A DNA stretch of 9,973 nucleotides from Candidatus Hodarchaeota archaeon (GCA_016840305.1 JAEOSP010000777.1:1-9973), one strand, 5' to 3'. Counted from the stretch's first letter, positions 1 to 5,998 are shown. Notes: generated by a model not told the origin, from the sequence alone. A program made the numbers and translations.

Positions 1-2
1 AC

Positions 3-191
3 AAGCAAGATCTCAAGGAAGCTATGTCTTTAGATAATATAATAAAAACCCTAGAACTAGAATCCGAGATGTCGGAACGACCACGAACGTTTGGAGTTTA
101 TCCCTGCTCAGCTCTAACTGGAGAAGGTGTCGATGAACCTTGGCAATGGATGAGCGAACGATTTCGGAGTAGAATGTTACATAAAGGTTAA
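3..191 (+). CDS. Arf-family small GTPase, C-terminal fragment (5' end outside window)
   Basis: Sixty-two codons are open from the window edge to a TAA at 189-191. The fragment begins KQDLKEAM, which matches the residues following Asn in the G4 motif (NKQD) of Arf GTPases. It ends with a G5-like segment PCSALTGEGVDEPW, comparable to the TCATSGDGLYEGLDWL stretch of Arf1. This is therefore the guanine-specificity half of an Arf/Arl-type GTPase; the P-loop and switch regions lie upstream of the window. The stop is followed 13 bases later by another Arf-like gene on the same strand, so the two form a tandem pair in one transcription unit. The C-terminus (RSRMLHKG) has no CaaX prenylation box. The fragment is truncated only by the window edge and shows no internal damage. 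Confidence 0.85.
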   Translation, partial: KQDLKEAMSLDNIIKTLELESEMSERPRTFGVYPCSALTGEGVDEPWQWMSERFRSRMLHKG

Positions 192-192
192 C

Positions 193-197
193 GAGGT
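193..197 (+). promoter_or_regulatory. Shine-Dalgarno for the Arf-like GTPase
   Basis: GAGGT lies 7 bases before the ATG at 205, between the stop of the preceding GTPase and this start. It supports 205 as the start and prokaryotic-type initiation in this organism. Confidence 0.6.
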
Positions 198-204
198 ACC
201 CGAA

Positions 205-768
205 ATGAGTTTTCTTACAAAATTACGCGCCAAATTCGCAAAAGAACGATTAACAGTGAAAATAGCTTGGTTAGGCCTTGATCACGCAGGTAAAACAACA
301 ATTGTCAAGAGGATAACATCTGGGGAATTTGATAGTAGTACATTTCGGACATTAGGAATGAATGTGGATGAGTTCAGCTCTGGTAATGTTCGATTCATTT
401 CTTGGGATATTGGAGGACAGGAAGCATTTCGAGAATCTCTCTGGGAGAGTTACATGGCTGGTTCCATGGGTATTGTATATGTTATTGACTCAAGTGACAA
501 AGATCGATTTGAAGAAGCCAGAAGTGAACTATGGAAATATGTCTTAGATAATGATAAAGTTCAGAATATCCCAATTTTAGTTCTTGCAAACAAACAAGAC
601 CTAGAGAATGCAGCTTCAGCAGGAGAAGTAGCTCGTTCACTTAATCTTCATAAAGTAACAACGCATTCGTATGCAATTGTACCAACCTCAGCAAAAACTG
701 GATTTAATGTTGAAGAAGGTTTAGAATGGCTTAGACAGAGAGTTACTGAGAAACTTGAGACTCTCTGA
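205..768 (+). CDS. Arf/Arl-like small GTPase
   Basis: A complete 187-residue Arf-family GTPase, close to the usual Arf length of about 180. All nucleotide-binding motifs are visible: P-loop GLDHAGKT (residues 24-31), switch I threonine in FRTLGMNVDE (about 49), G3 WDIGGQE (67-73), G4 NKQD (129-132) and G5 TSAK (161-164). The WDxGGQE form and the GLDxAGKT P-loop mark the Arf rather than Ras/Rab branch. Eukaryotic Arfs attach to membranes through an N-myristoylated Gly2 and amphipathic helix. Here residue 2 is Ser, so myristoylation is not expected, although MSFLTKLRAKFAKERL could still form a basic amphipathic helix. It follows a second Arf-like gene and converges with a membrane-protein gene on the other strand. 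A role in membrane or trafficking-like regulation is inferred from the family; its effectors are unknown. Confidence 0.93.
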   Translation: MSFLTKLRAKFAKERLTVKIAWLGLDHAGKTTIVKRITSGEFDSSTFRTLGMNVDEFSSGNVRFISWDIGGQEAFRESLWESYMAGSMGIVYVIDSSDKDRFEEARSELWKYVLDNDKVQNIPILVLANKQDLENAASAGEVARSLNLHKVTTHSYAIVPTSAKTGFNVEEGLEWLRQRVTEKLETL

Positions 769-793
769 AGTTATCAAAAATAAATCGTTATTC

Positions 794-1573
794 TTATTTC
801 ATTACTTTCTTTTCAGCTACCACATTTATTCTTTCACATAACAAGACAAATAATTTTTGTAATTTCGAAAGATCTAGCTCTTTGTTGATACGTGCGTATA
901 CTCTAACGGATGGATTTTCCGTAGAGTTTATAGAAATTCTAATCAAGGAATTACGAAGAGCATAAATTTGCTTTAGTAGAGCTTTATCTCCAATGAAATA
1001 TGTACCAGCTCTCTTGGAAGAGGATTTTATAACAAAAAATTCATCCAGTTTCCCCACATTGAGATTAATATCATCTAATGAAAAAAGCAAATCTTGATGC
1101 TTCTTGATCTGTCCTTCCTCGTGATTAGGTATGATTTGTAGTTTTGTTGGGAATTTTCCCTTTCTCGGATTAGCTTCCAGTGCAATGAAATCATTTTTAC
1201 CTGAGAACCAATAAATAATAACAGAGAGAATTAAATGTCGTTCTTCTAGCGCAAAAACGACTCGAAAGTCTTTAAACGGAATATTCCGAGATTTTATATA
1301 TTTCGGGAATAGAAGTCCACCATTTGAACTTAATTGATCTGTTACCAAATCTTCGAATTCATTTGAAAAAACTTCGAGAAGTGCAACCCTTGAGGTTTCA
1401 ATTATTTTACGATTTTTCCTTCTACCAGCCCATAGTAGGTAAAATGTAAAAAATAAAACTGCTCCTGGACCTAAAAATATAAGCAAATAGTCCATCAGGG
1501 TGTATGTTCCGTCTTGAAGGAAAAAGGATCCCAGAAAACTTAAACTCATTTTGTACACTTCATAAAATACCAT
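794..1573 (-). CDS. Single-span membrane protein, CCDC47-like (tentative)
   Basis: A 259-residue protein with one hydrophobic segment at about residues 27-49 (LMDYLLIFLGPGAVLFF...). This is followed at once by a basic stretch, GRRKNRK, so by the positive-inside rule the 210-residue C-terminal domain should be cytosolic. The layout of a short outer N-terminus, one span and a cytosolic alpha/beta domain is that of eukaryotic CCDC47 (DUF1682). From memory, several stretches also run parallel: RKNRKIIETSRVALLEVF after the span, FKDFRVVFALEERHLILSVI (about 100-119), and an IYALRNSLIRISIN segment (about 203-216). CCDC47 belongs to the ER PAT complex, which chaperones membrane-protein insertion. That function is not shown here and the match is remote. 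The gene is the last of a leftward run after E2 and JAMM, with a 113-base gap before it. Met9 is an alternative start. Confidence 0.45.
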   Translation of the reverse strand: MVFYEVYKMSLSFLGSFFLQDGTYTLMDYLLIFLGPGAVLFFTFYLLWAGRRKNRKIIETSRVALLEVFSNEFEDLVTDQLSSNGGLLFPKYIKSRNIPFKDFRVVFALEERHLILSVIIYWFSGKNDFIALEANPRKGKFPTKLQIIPNHEEGQIKKHQDLLFSLDDINLNVGKLDEFFVIKSSSKRAGTYFIGDKALLKQIYALRNSLIRISINSTENPSVRVYARINKELDLSKLQKLFVLLCERINVVAEKKVMK

Positions 1574-1686
1574 TTCTACCCAAAGTACAATATTTTGTTA
1601 AGGAATTAAATACCATTTCACTTGTCTTGTACCTAATATCACCAGAAAAGAATTCTCAGGATTTAACACAAACGGCTAGCTCGTTC

Positions 1687-2229
1687 TCAATGAGTGATGT
1701 AACTGCAGACTTCCTTATAATCGAAATTATTATCTTCAGAATTTCCTACTACCTGAAAAAATTTGTGTACTGCTAAATCATTCGAATCTAAATTGGTTGG
1801 ATCGACAACCAATGCTACTGAATGAGGTTGTGTAATTTGGAATGAAAGTATGTGAGTTTTAATATCAGTTGCAGATAAAAATAATCCAAAACCTGGATGA
1901 GAATGCCACCAACCAACACAAAACTCAGTATGTTCGAATACTTTGAAGTCTTCATCTGAAAATGCTACAGAATATTCTTCACCAACCGTAACAAAGAAAA
2001 TCTTTCTGATCACGATTTCTCCTGGTTTTTCGATTCTTCCGTCTAATAAACCAATCGCTTCTCTTGGAAAAGCTTTTTTTGAATGTTCAGTTATCTGTTT
2101 AAGTAATTCATGATTTATTGAGACATTTTCCACCTCAGGAGTCAAAATGAACGTTTTTCTATTATGGGGAGGTGTTTCAGCTAGAAGCTTTTCGGTTGTA
2201 TCCTTTTTCCTCATCAATTTCCTGTCCAT
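1687..2229 (-). CDS. JAMM/MPN+ metalloprotease, Rpn11-type deubiquitinase
   Basis: A 180-residue zinc isopeptidase that should cleave the ubiquitin-like modifier from targets. The JAMM signature is complete: catalytic Glu57 in FPREAIGLL, then HSHPGFGLFLSATD with zinc ligands His109, His111 and Asp122 and the stabilising Ser119. The wording HSHPGFG and the following VALVVDP strand are especially close to proteasomal Rpn11 (HSHPGFGCWLSGVD; VAVVVDP). The protein consists of the MPN core plus a basic, probably flexible N-terminal 35 residues; it lacks the long C-terminal helices of Rpn11, so proteasome-lid assembly is not implied. It lies 54 bases downstream of the E2 gene on the same strand. The modifier already ends in Gly-Gly, so this enzyme is probably needed for deconjugation rather than precursor processing. 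Met6, at 2214, preceded by AGGA, is an alternative start. Confidence 0.92.
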   Translation of the reverse strand: MDRKLMRKKDTTEKLLAETPPHNRKTFILTPEVENVSINHELLKQITEHSKKAFPREAIGLLDGRIEKPGEIVIRKIFFVTVGEEYSVAFSDEDFKVFEHTEFCVGWWHSHPGFGLFLSATDIKTHILSFQITQPHSVALVVDPTNLDSNDLAVHKFFQVVGNSEDNNFDYKEVCSYITH

Positions 2230-2283
2230 GAAGTGTGATCTAATTAATAATTTGGGAGCCTTAGCTATTACTCCAGGTGAAGA

Positions 2284-2829
2284 TTAACTCTTAGCATACT
2301 TCTCTGTCCACTCAATTGCTTTATTCCAGAAAATCGTGAAATCCTCTTTCATGGTTTTCCCTGCTTCTGGGTTAAACGGATCACCTGGATCTACTAGGTA
2401 TTCAGGAAAGTCTGAATCATCCTCATTCTGATAAACATCTAACATCATATCTATATGTTCAAAAACACTTGGCAATGTAATTGTTTTCTTCCAACCCCCA
2501 GGATCACCAATATTATTCCAATTTATAAGACTTAAACAAACATTTGATCCCCATTTCCAGCGGGTCTCTCCTATTGATATATTTTGATGCCAAATCGGAG
2601 TCTGGAAATTAACTATAGGGGGTTTGAACGGGTATTCTGGAGGTAAGTCAACAGAAATCTTCCATTGCCCATTTTCATAGGGAGTTGCACTTTTCCCTTT
2701 TATCGTTGCAACATAATGGTGAAGATTATTGTCCACGATAAGCCATTTAATAGGACTCCCTCGAGGAGGATAAACTTTCAACATACGTTTAAATTCTTCC
2801 CTTAATCGTCTGGAATGTAGATCAGACAT
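2284..2829 (-). CDS. Ubiquitin-conjugating enzyme E2 (UBC fold)
   Basis: A 181-residue E2, slightly longer than the usual core of about 150. The UBC landmarks are in order: N-terminal helix RRLREEFKRML, the strand and loop LPPEYPFKPPIVNFQT (62-77), the HPN-equivalent HQN at 81-83, catalytic Cys98 in GSNVCLSLI, Trp113, and DPFNPEAG (150-157), which matches the DPLNPEA of canonical E2s. Two departures are visible. The HPN proline is Gln, and there are two insertions after the active site: about 7 residues between Cys98 and Trp113, and about 15 acidic residues (around NEDDSDFPEYL, 135-145) before the NPEA turn. Acidic loops near the active site occur in eukaryotic Cdc34 and UBE2G enzymes, where they affect chain building. 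It should accept the modifier from the E1 encoded at 4332-5567. It is the first gene of the leftward unit with the JAMM protease. Confidence 0.93.
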   Translation of the reverse strand: MSDLHSRRLREEFKRMLKVYPPRGSPIKWLIVDNNLHHYVATIKGKSATPYENGQWKISVDLPPEYPFKPPIVNFQTPIWHQNISIGETRWKWGSNVCLSLINWNNIGDPGGWKKTITLPSVFEHIDMMLDVYQNEDDSDFPEYLVDPGDPFNPEAGKTMKEDFTIFWNKAIEWTEKYAKS

Positions 2830-2838
2830 AAACGTTCA

Positions 2839-2842
2839 CTCC
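2839..2842 (-). promoter_or_regulatory. Shine-Dalgarno for the E2 gene
   Basis: GGAG on the minus strand lies 9 bases before the E2 ATG. A second GGAG lies at 2847-2850. The nearer copy supports the ATG at 2829 as the start. Confidence 0.6.
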
Positions 2843-2895
2843 ATATCTCCTAACTAGGCCTATTCTATTGTGCTATGAACTTACTCGATCATCCA

Positions 2896-2903
2896 TATTT
2901 AAA
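2896..2903 (-). promoter_or_regulatory. Candidate TATA box for the E2-JAMM unit
   Basis: On the minus strand the sequence reads TTTAAATA. With the usual archaeal spacing of about 25 bases, transcription would begin near 2874, giving a leader of about 45 bases that includes both GGAG motifs. This is a sequence-only proposal in an AT-rich region. Confidence 0.4.
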
Positions 2904-3140
2904 GCTGTGGATTATCTGATGATAAAAAAGTCCATTATAAGCTATCTTTTTAAGGTCAGTTTTCACCATTAACCTGCAGTGATTTATCATTCTTGAGTTT
3001 GATAGTTCGAAGTTCGTCCTTACCAAGAAGATCGGATTACTTCCAATTACCTTAACAGAAAACAATAAGAAGAAAATACCGATAAAGAATAATAAGGATA
3101 ATAGACTATTAAACCTTGAAAATAATATATAAGCGCTAGT

Positions 3141-3147
3141 GAGGTAG
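3141..3147 (+). promoter_or_regulatory. Shine-Dalgarno for the zinc-ribbon/RWD gene
   Basis: GAGGTAG ends 4 bases before the ATG at 3152 and supports that start. Confidence 0.55.
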
Positions 3148-3151
3148 GACA

Positions 3152-3940
3152 ATGGATGATATAAAAACTGATATTGCTCAATGTAATGGATGTGGTGCCC
3201 CTCTCTCGGGAAAACCTAATATAAATCATCCTATTCATTGCGATTATTGTGATCTGACAAACTATCTCAAAGTTCCAGAAAGGATGACTCCTGAAACCAG
3301 CTCATATATGGATGATCTTGAATCAGAGAGGTATCTGGAAATTTATAATGAGTCACAGAAAATATTAGAAAACTTTCCTGGCGAACTAGTTGGCGAAGAA
3401 GTCGGGAAGCTTAGAATTAAAATGCAAGTAGGCCCTTATGCATTTCCTTTACTCTTAGTTCTAGATGATTTACCTGAAAAACCGTACATTGACGGTCCAA
3501 ATAAGATGCGTGAAGTGCTCAAATGTGAAATTTCTGAACTTGATAGCATGAGAAATTGGTCATCTGGTTCAAGTTCTGTTTTGGATGTATTGGAGGAAAT
3601 CTACAGAAAGTCAGAAGAATCTTTATCTGAAATTATGGAGTCTTCAGTCAAACCTACAGTTTCAGAAACCTCATCTAGCGAACGAGATCCATTTGTACGG
3701 CAGATCCTTGAGAATTATGATGCTACTATAAATAAGAAGGCTATTGTAGTAAATTTTTATGCTCAAACAGGTGACGTTATACAGTTTACAATTAAAAGAA
3801 AGAAGAATTTCCCCATTGGTTTAGAAAATGAGACTCTATTACGATATCCGCTGATACGTGGTCCATTGGAAGATTATGCCAAAGGACGGATTGATCTTCT
3901 TACTACACTATCAGAAATTGAAAGATTATTATATATTTAG
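3152..3940 (+). CDS. Zinc-ribbon protein with two RWD/E2-like domains (putative non-catalytic E2-fold adaptor)
   Basis: A 262-residue protein I cannot name. The N-terminus is a compact zinc ribbon with Cys11, Cys14, Cys30 and Cys33 (CNGC...CDYC). Two segments follow that look like the same fold twice. Each has an amphipathic helix, paired strands, a proline-bearing turn and a closing helix. Copy one spans about 58-155: LRIKMQVG, FPLLLVLDDLPEKPYI, then NWSSGSSSVLDVLEEIYRK. Copy two spans about 182-262: IVVNFYAQTG, IQFTIKRKKNFPIGL, then RIDLLTTLSEIERLLY. This order resembles the RWD/UEV branch of the E2 fold. No Cys stands where an E2 active site would be, so catalysis is not expected. A Ser/Glu-rich linker (about 154-180) joins the two copies. 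It opens the operon containing the modifier and E1, which suggests an adaptor or E2-binding cofactor. That role is inferred from fold and context. Confidence 0.55.
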   Translation: MDDIKTDIAQCNGCGAPLSGKPNINHPIHCDYCDLTNYLKVPERMTPETSSYMDDLESERYLEIYNESQKILENFPGELVGEEVGKLRIKMQVGPYAFPLLLVLDDLPEKPYIDGPNKMREVLKCEISELDSMRNWSSGSSSVLDVLEEIYRKSEESLSEIMESSVKPTVSETSSSERDPFVRQILENYDATINKKAIVVNFYAQTGDVIQFTIKRKKNFPIGLENETLLRYPLIRGPLEDYAKGRIDLLTTLSEIERLLYI

Positions 3941-3981
3941 AACCAATCAAAGGTGAAAAGCAATTAATAATAAAAAAAGGG

Positions 3982-4044
3982 ATGCTGTCTGGGATCCGAA
4001 TATACCCAGAGATAGAGATACTTCAACTGGAATTGAACGAATGA
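3982..4044 (+). CDS. Possible 20-codon leader ORF overlapping the Ubl start
   Basis: A short frame starts at ATG 3982, directly after an AAAAAAAGGG run, and ends at TGA 4042-4044. Its stop overlaps the modifier's ATG as ATGA, the usual arrangement for translational coupling. It would encode MLSGIRIYPEIEILQLELNE. Its own ribosome site is poorly spaced, so it may be accidental. The modifier start has only a weak GGA, 9 bases upstream, which is why coupling is worth noting. Confidence 0.2.
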   Translation: MLSGIRIYPEIEILQLELNE

Positions 4045-4292
4045 CTAAGGTAAGATTCAAAGATCCACAACTTCCACCTGATCAGAATATCCGTGAGAAA
4101 TATATTAATATTAATGGAACAGTGTTTCAGGCAATAACAGCAGCTCGTGATGCTTTTAACATACCTGAAGTTGTACCGATTGCCCTATTATTCAAAGGAA
4201 GAAGAATGAATCCTTCAAATAATCTTTCTTCCTATCATATTGAAGAAAATGCTCTTCTGATGATTGTACCAGATCAGATAAAAGGTGGATAA
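4041..4292 (+). CDS. Ubiquitin-like modifier ending in Gly-Gly
   Basis: An 83-residue beta-grasp protein of ubiquitin size (ubiquitin is 76). The C-terminal half follows ubiquitin closely: ALLFKGRRMNPSNNLSSYHI (48-67) against the [20 protein letters not shown] stretch, then NALLMIVPDQIKGG against the STLHLVLRLRGG stretch. The frame stops immediately after Gly82-Gly83, so the modifier is made in its active form and needs no C-terminal trimming. The N-terminal 15 residues extend beyond the first strand. An E1 lies 39 bases downstream, and an E2 and a JAMM protease are encoded on the opposite strand nearby, which makes protein conjugation far likelier than a sulfur-carrier role. Lysines at positions 3, 7, 20, 52 and 81 are the available chain sites. 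The frame stays open upstream to a stop near 3954, but without an ATG, GTG or TTG, so 4041 is the start. Confidence 0.88.
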   Translation: MTKVRFKDPQLPPDQNIREKYININGTVFQAITAARDAFNIPEVVPIALLFKGRRMNPSNNLSSYHIEENALLMIVPDQIKGG

Positions 4293-4319
4293 CCTACTTC
4301 ATTTTTGGAACTCCTTCAC

Positions 4320-4324
4320 AAGGA
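4320..4324 (+). promoter_or_regulatory. Shine-Dalgarno that favours ATG 4332 for the E1
   Basis: AAGGA lies 7 bases before ATG 4332. The upstream in-frame TTG at 4305 has its nearest purine-rich site, GGTGG (4284-4288), 16 bases away, which is too far. Hence the shorter E1 start is preferred. Confidence 0.55.
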
Positions 4325-4331
4325 ATTGCCA

Positions 4332-5567
4332 ATGACCCCAGATCCCTCTAACAATAGATTTGAACGTCAGGAACGTTTATCTGTTTGGAATCAACGTATT
4401 ATTGAAGAATGCTCTGTACTTATAGTAGGAGTTGGAGGTACTGGAGGGGAAGTTGCCAAAAATCTTGCTCTTCTTGGTATAGGAAGTTTGGTACTTATTG
4501 ATCTTGACACTATTGAATATTCTAATCTCAATAGACAATTACTGTTCACAGAGACTGATATGGGGAAATATAAGGCAGAAATTGCTAAAAAACGTATTAA
4601 GAAACGCTATAATCCAGTCACAAAAATTACAACATATACTTCAATGATTCAAGACATTCCTTTCCATATTTTTAATGAAATAGATGTGATTGCAGGATGT
4701 GTTGATAATTTTCTAGCAAGACAGTATCTGAATGAATTGGCTGTAGAATTAAAAGTACCATTAATTGATTCTGCTACAGATGGATATTTTGGTCAAGTAC
4801 AATCAGTAATGTCAAAGAAAACTGCCTGTTTAGCTTGTGACTCCCCGATTCCTCCAAATGAAACGCAAGTCCTATCAGAACCTTGTACAATTGTGGGAAA
4901 TCCACGGATAAAGGAACACTGTGCATGGAAAGCACTTTACAAATTTCACTCTATCCATGATAGAGAACCTGATGAAAGTTCGTTTATGGATATTGAAGAA
5001 TTGACCGAACTAGCAAATAAGCTTGCTCAAGAACATGGTTTTGGTATGTTTGAAAGGAAGGAATTAGCTGATCTTGTTCTATTTCATATTCCAAGCTTAA
5101 TTACCGTAAATGCAGTCACAGGTGGTATACAATCACAAGAAATTGTGAAGAGTATATTCCTTAGGAAATTCTCTGAATTCAAACTCAAAGACCAAAACTA
5201 TCTAACATCTCTTATTGAATCGAATAGGTTTCGAATTCCTGATCTAACCATTTACTCTGCATTAACAGGTACAATTAATTCCTTTGATCTCATGAGAGAT
5301 CCCGAATGTATGATTTGTGGTGAAAACTCCATATATCACCAAGATCCTGTACTAATTGAAGTTAATCCAAATTCTAAGTGTACAAGTATCTTCAATTATT
5401 TAAAAAAGAAATTTAATAAGGATTATATTGGTTTTAGGGCTGATAATATCATCAATGGAAGTGATTTAATCTCTCAAGTCCTTCAAAATGGAGATCGAAT
5501 GATAATAAGCTCATTAGAGGATGATGATGAGCTTAGAGTAGAAATAAGATACAAAAGTAAATCCTGA
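4332..5567 (+). CDS. Ubiquitin-activating enzyme E1, UBA3-type with C-terminal ubiquitin-fold domain
   Basis: This 411-residue protein (ATG 4332; TTG 4305 would add 9 residues) should adenylate the Gly-Gly modifier and load it on its own cysteine. The ThiF-type fold shows the nucleotide loop GVGGTGG (33-39), Asp57 and Asp59 with NLNRQ (65-69), Lys81 in KYKAE, and GCVDN (122-126). A zinc site is formed by CLAC (166-169) and CMIC (326-329). The catalytic Cys185 sits in SEPCTIVGNPRIKEHC, which closely matches UBA3/UBA2 (PMCTIASMPRLPEHC) and is unlike UBA5 or MoeB. An inserted helical segment at about 200-250 represents a reduced catalytic-cysteine domain. Residues about 338-411 form the ubiquitin-fold domain that recruits E2. 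No separate UBA1/APPBP1-like partner is seen here, so it probably works as a homodimer. It lies 39 bases after the modifier gene and converges with the next gene 4 bases later. Confidence 0.92.
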   Translation: MTPDPSNNRFERQERLSVWNQRIIEECSVLIVGVGGTGGEVAKNLALLGIGSLVLIDLDTIEYSNLNRQLLFTETDMGKYKAEIAKKRIKKRYNPVTKITTYTSMIQDIPFHIFNEIDVIAGCVDNFLARQYLNELAVELKVPLIDSATDGYFGQVQSVMSKKTACLACDSPIPPNETQVLSEPCTIVGNPRIKEHCAWKALYKFHSIHDREPDESSFMDIEELTELANKLAQEHGFGMFERKELADLVLFHIPSLITVNAVTGGIQSQEIVKSIFLRKFSEFKLKDQNYLTSLIESNRFRIPDLTIYSALTGTINSFDLMRDPECMICGENSIYHQDPVLIEVNPNSKCTSIFNYLKKKFNKDYIGFRADNIINGSDLISQVLQNGDRMIISSLEDDDELRVEIRYKSKS

Positions 5568-5571
5568 ACCA

Positions 5572-5901
5572 TCATTTTTCTCTACTCTTTGAGAAAATTC
5601 GAACTTGTTTTCGAACTTTTGGAATTATTGGTTCATGCTGCGGGTTCAGATATTTTTCCTTCAATCCAAGATCAGGAGGCGATTTCTTCGTAATTTTATT
5701 GTATATCTGATTTGTAATCTGATCTCGGGTTTTTTTACTTCTTTTCGAGCTTTTAGCAGAAGATTGCCTTGTAAGAATGACAGGTTGAGAAATTGAAACT
5801 CGTTTTCCACATTTTGGGCAGAACCAAGTCCCAGATCTAGGTTGTTCTTGTGGAGGTGGGGTGTAACCACAAAATTGGCAACGGATCGCAATATTCTTCA
5901 A
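5572..5901 (-). CDS. Small basic zinc-ribbon protein, function unknown
   Basis: A 109-residue protein with an N-terminal zinc ribbon (CQFC at 9-12 and CPKC at 29-32, spacing CxxC-x16-CxxC) of the rubredoxin-like kind found in transcription factors, ribosomal proteins and many adaptors. The rest is Lys/Arg-rich and low in hydrophobic residues (SSAKSSKRSKKTRDQ at about 48-62 and a basic C-terminus), so it is probably disordered or nucleic-acid binding. The start is a TTG, chosen because GAGG lies 9 bases upstream (5911-5914) and the CxxC ribbon begins directly after it; no ATG fits. It converges with the E1 gene, leaving only 4 bases between stops, and is divergent from the E3 candidate. I do not recognise a specific family. 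A link to the ubiquitin pathway would rest on position alone. Confidence 0.65.
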   Translation of the reverse strand: MKNIAIRCQFCGYTPPPQEQPRSGTWFCPKCGKRVSISQPVILTRQSSAKSSKRSKKTRDQITNQIYNKITKKSPPDLGLKEKYLNPQHEPIIPKVRKQVRIFSKSREK

Positions 5902-5998
5902 GATTAGTTTCCTCTTTGTTAAATTATAAGTTGATAATTAAAAAATAAAACGCTTTAAAAAAAGTCTCACTTTATACAGATCATTCAGGTTTGAGTCA
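5902..5998. promoter_or_regulatory. Short divergent promoter region for the zinc-ribbon and UFL1-like genes
   Basis: Ninety-seven AT-rich bases lie between two head-to-head starts. On the minus strand there is GAGG at 5911-5914 for the TTG start. On the plus strand, TTTAAAA (5954-5960) and TTTATAC (5971-5977) are TATA-like. The second would give an almost leaderless transcript from ATG 5999, the first a leader of about 15-20 bases with AGGT at 5987-5990. Which one is used cannot be told from sequence. Confidence 0.35.

Larger units (their letters stand above)
2830..3151. other. Divergent intergenic region between the E2 unit and the RWD-Ubl-E1 unit
   Basis: These 322 bases separate two head-to-head units that encode parts of one conjugation cascade. 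They hold the proposed E2 promoter at 2896-2903 and, just beyond its likely BRE position, a short inverted repeat TTATC-TGAT-GATAA at 2912-2925. Toward the right-hand gene there is an AT-rich stretch with AATATATAA at 3124-3132 and a GAGGTAG Shine-Dalgarno at 3141-3147. No convincing gene, tRNA or repeat array was seen here; the open frames within it look non-coding. Confidence 0.6.

Noticed and set aside
1504..1776. Plus-strand frame of 90 codons spanning the membrane-protein/JAMM junction.
   Set aside because: It lies antisense to two supported genes and shows no domain character.
2913..2925. TGATGA-like C-box motif suggesting a C/D-box guide RNA.
   Set aside because: No properly spaced D, C' and D' boxes were found, and the motif coincides with a short inverted repeat in a promoter region.
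2889..3238. Two minus-strand open frames across the divergent intergenic region and the start of the RWD gene.
   Set aside because: Their hydrophobic, low-complexity translations come from AT-rich DNA and antisense to a better supported gene; they have no ribosome site and no recognisable domain.
4332..5567. UBA5 (UFM1 E1) identity for the E1, suggested by the nearby UFL1-like gene.
   Set aside because: The catalytic segment EPCTIVGNPRIKEHC and the C-terminal ubiquitin-fold domain match the UBA2/UBA3 type; UBA5 has a different cysteine context and C-terminus.
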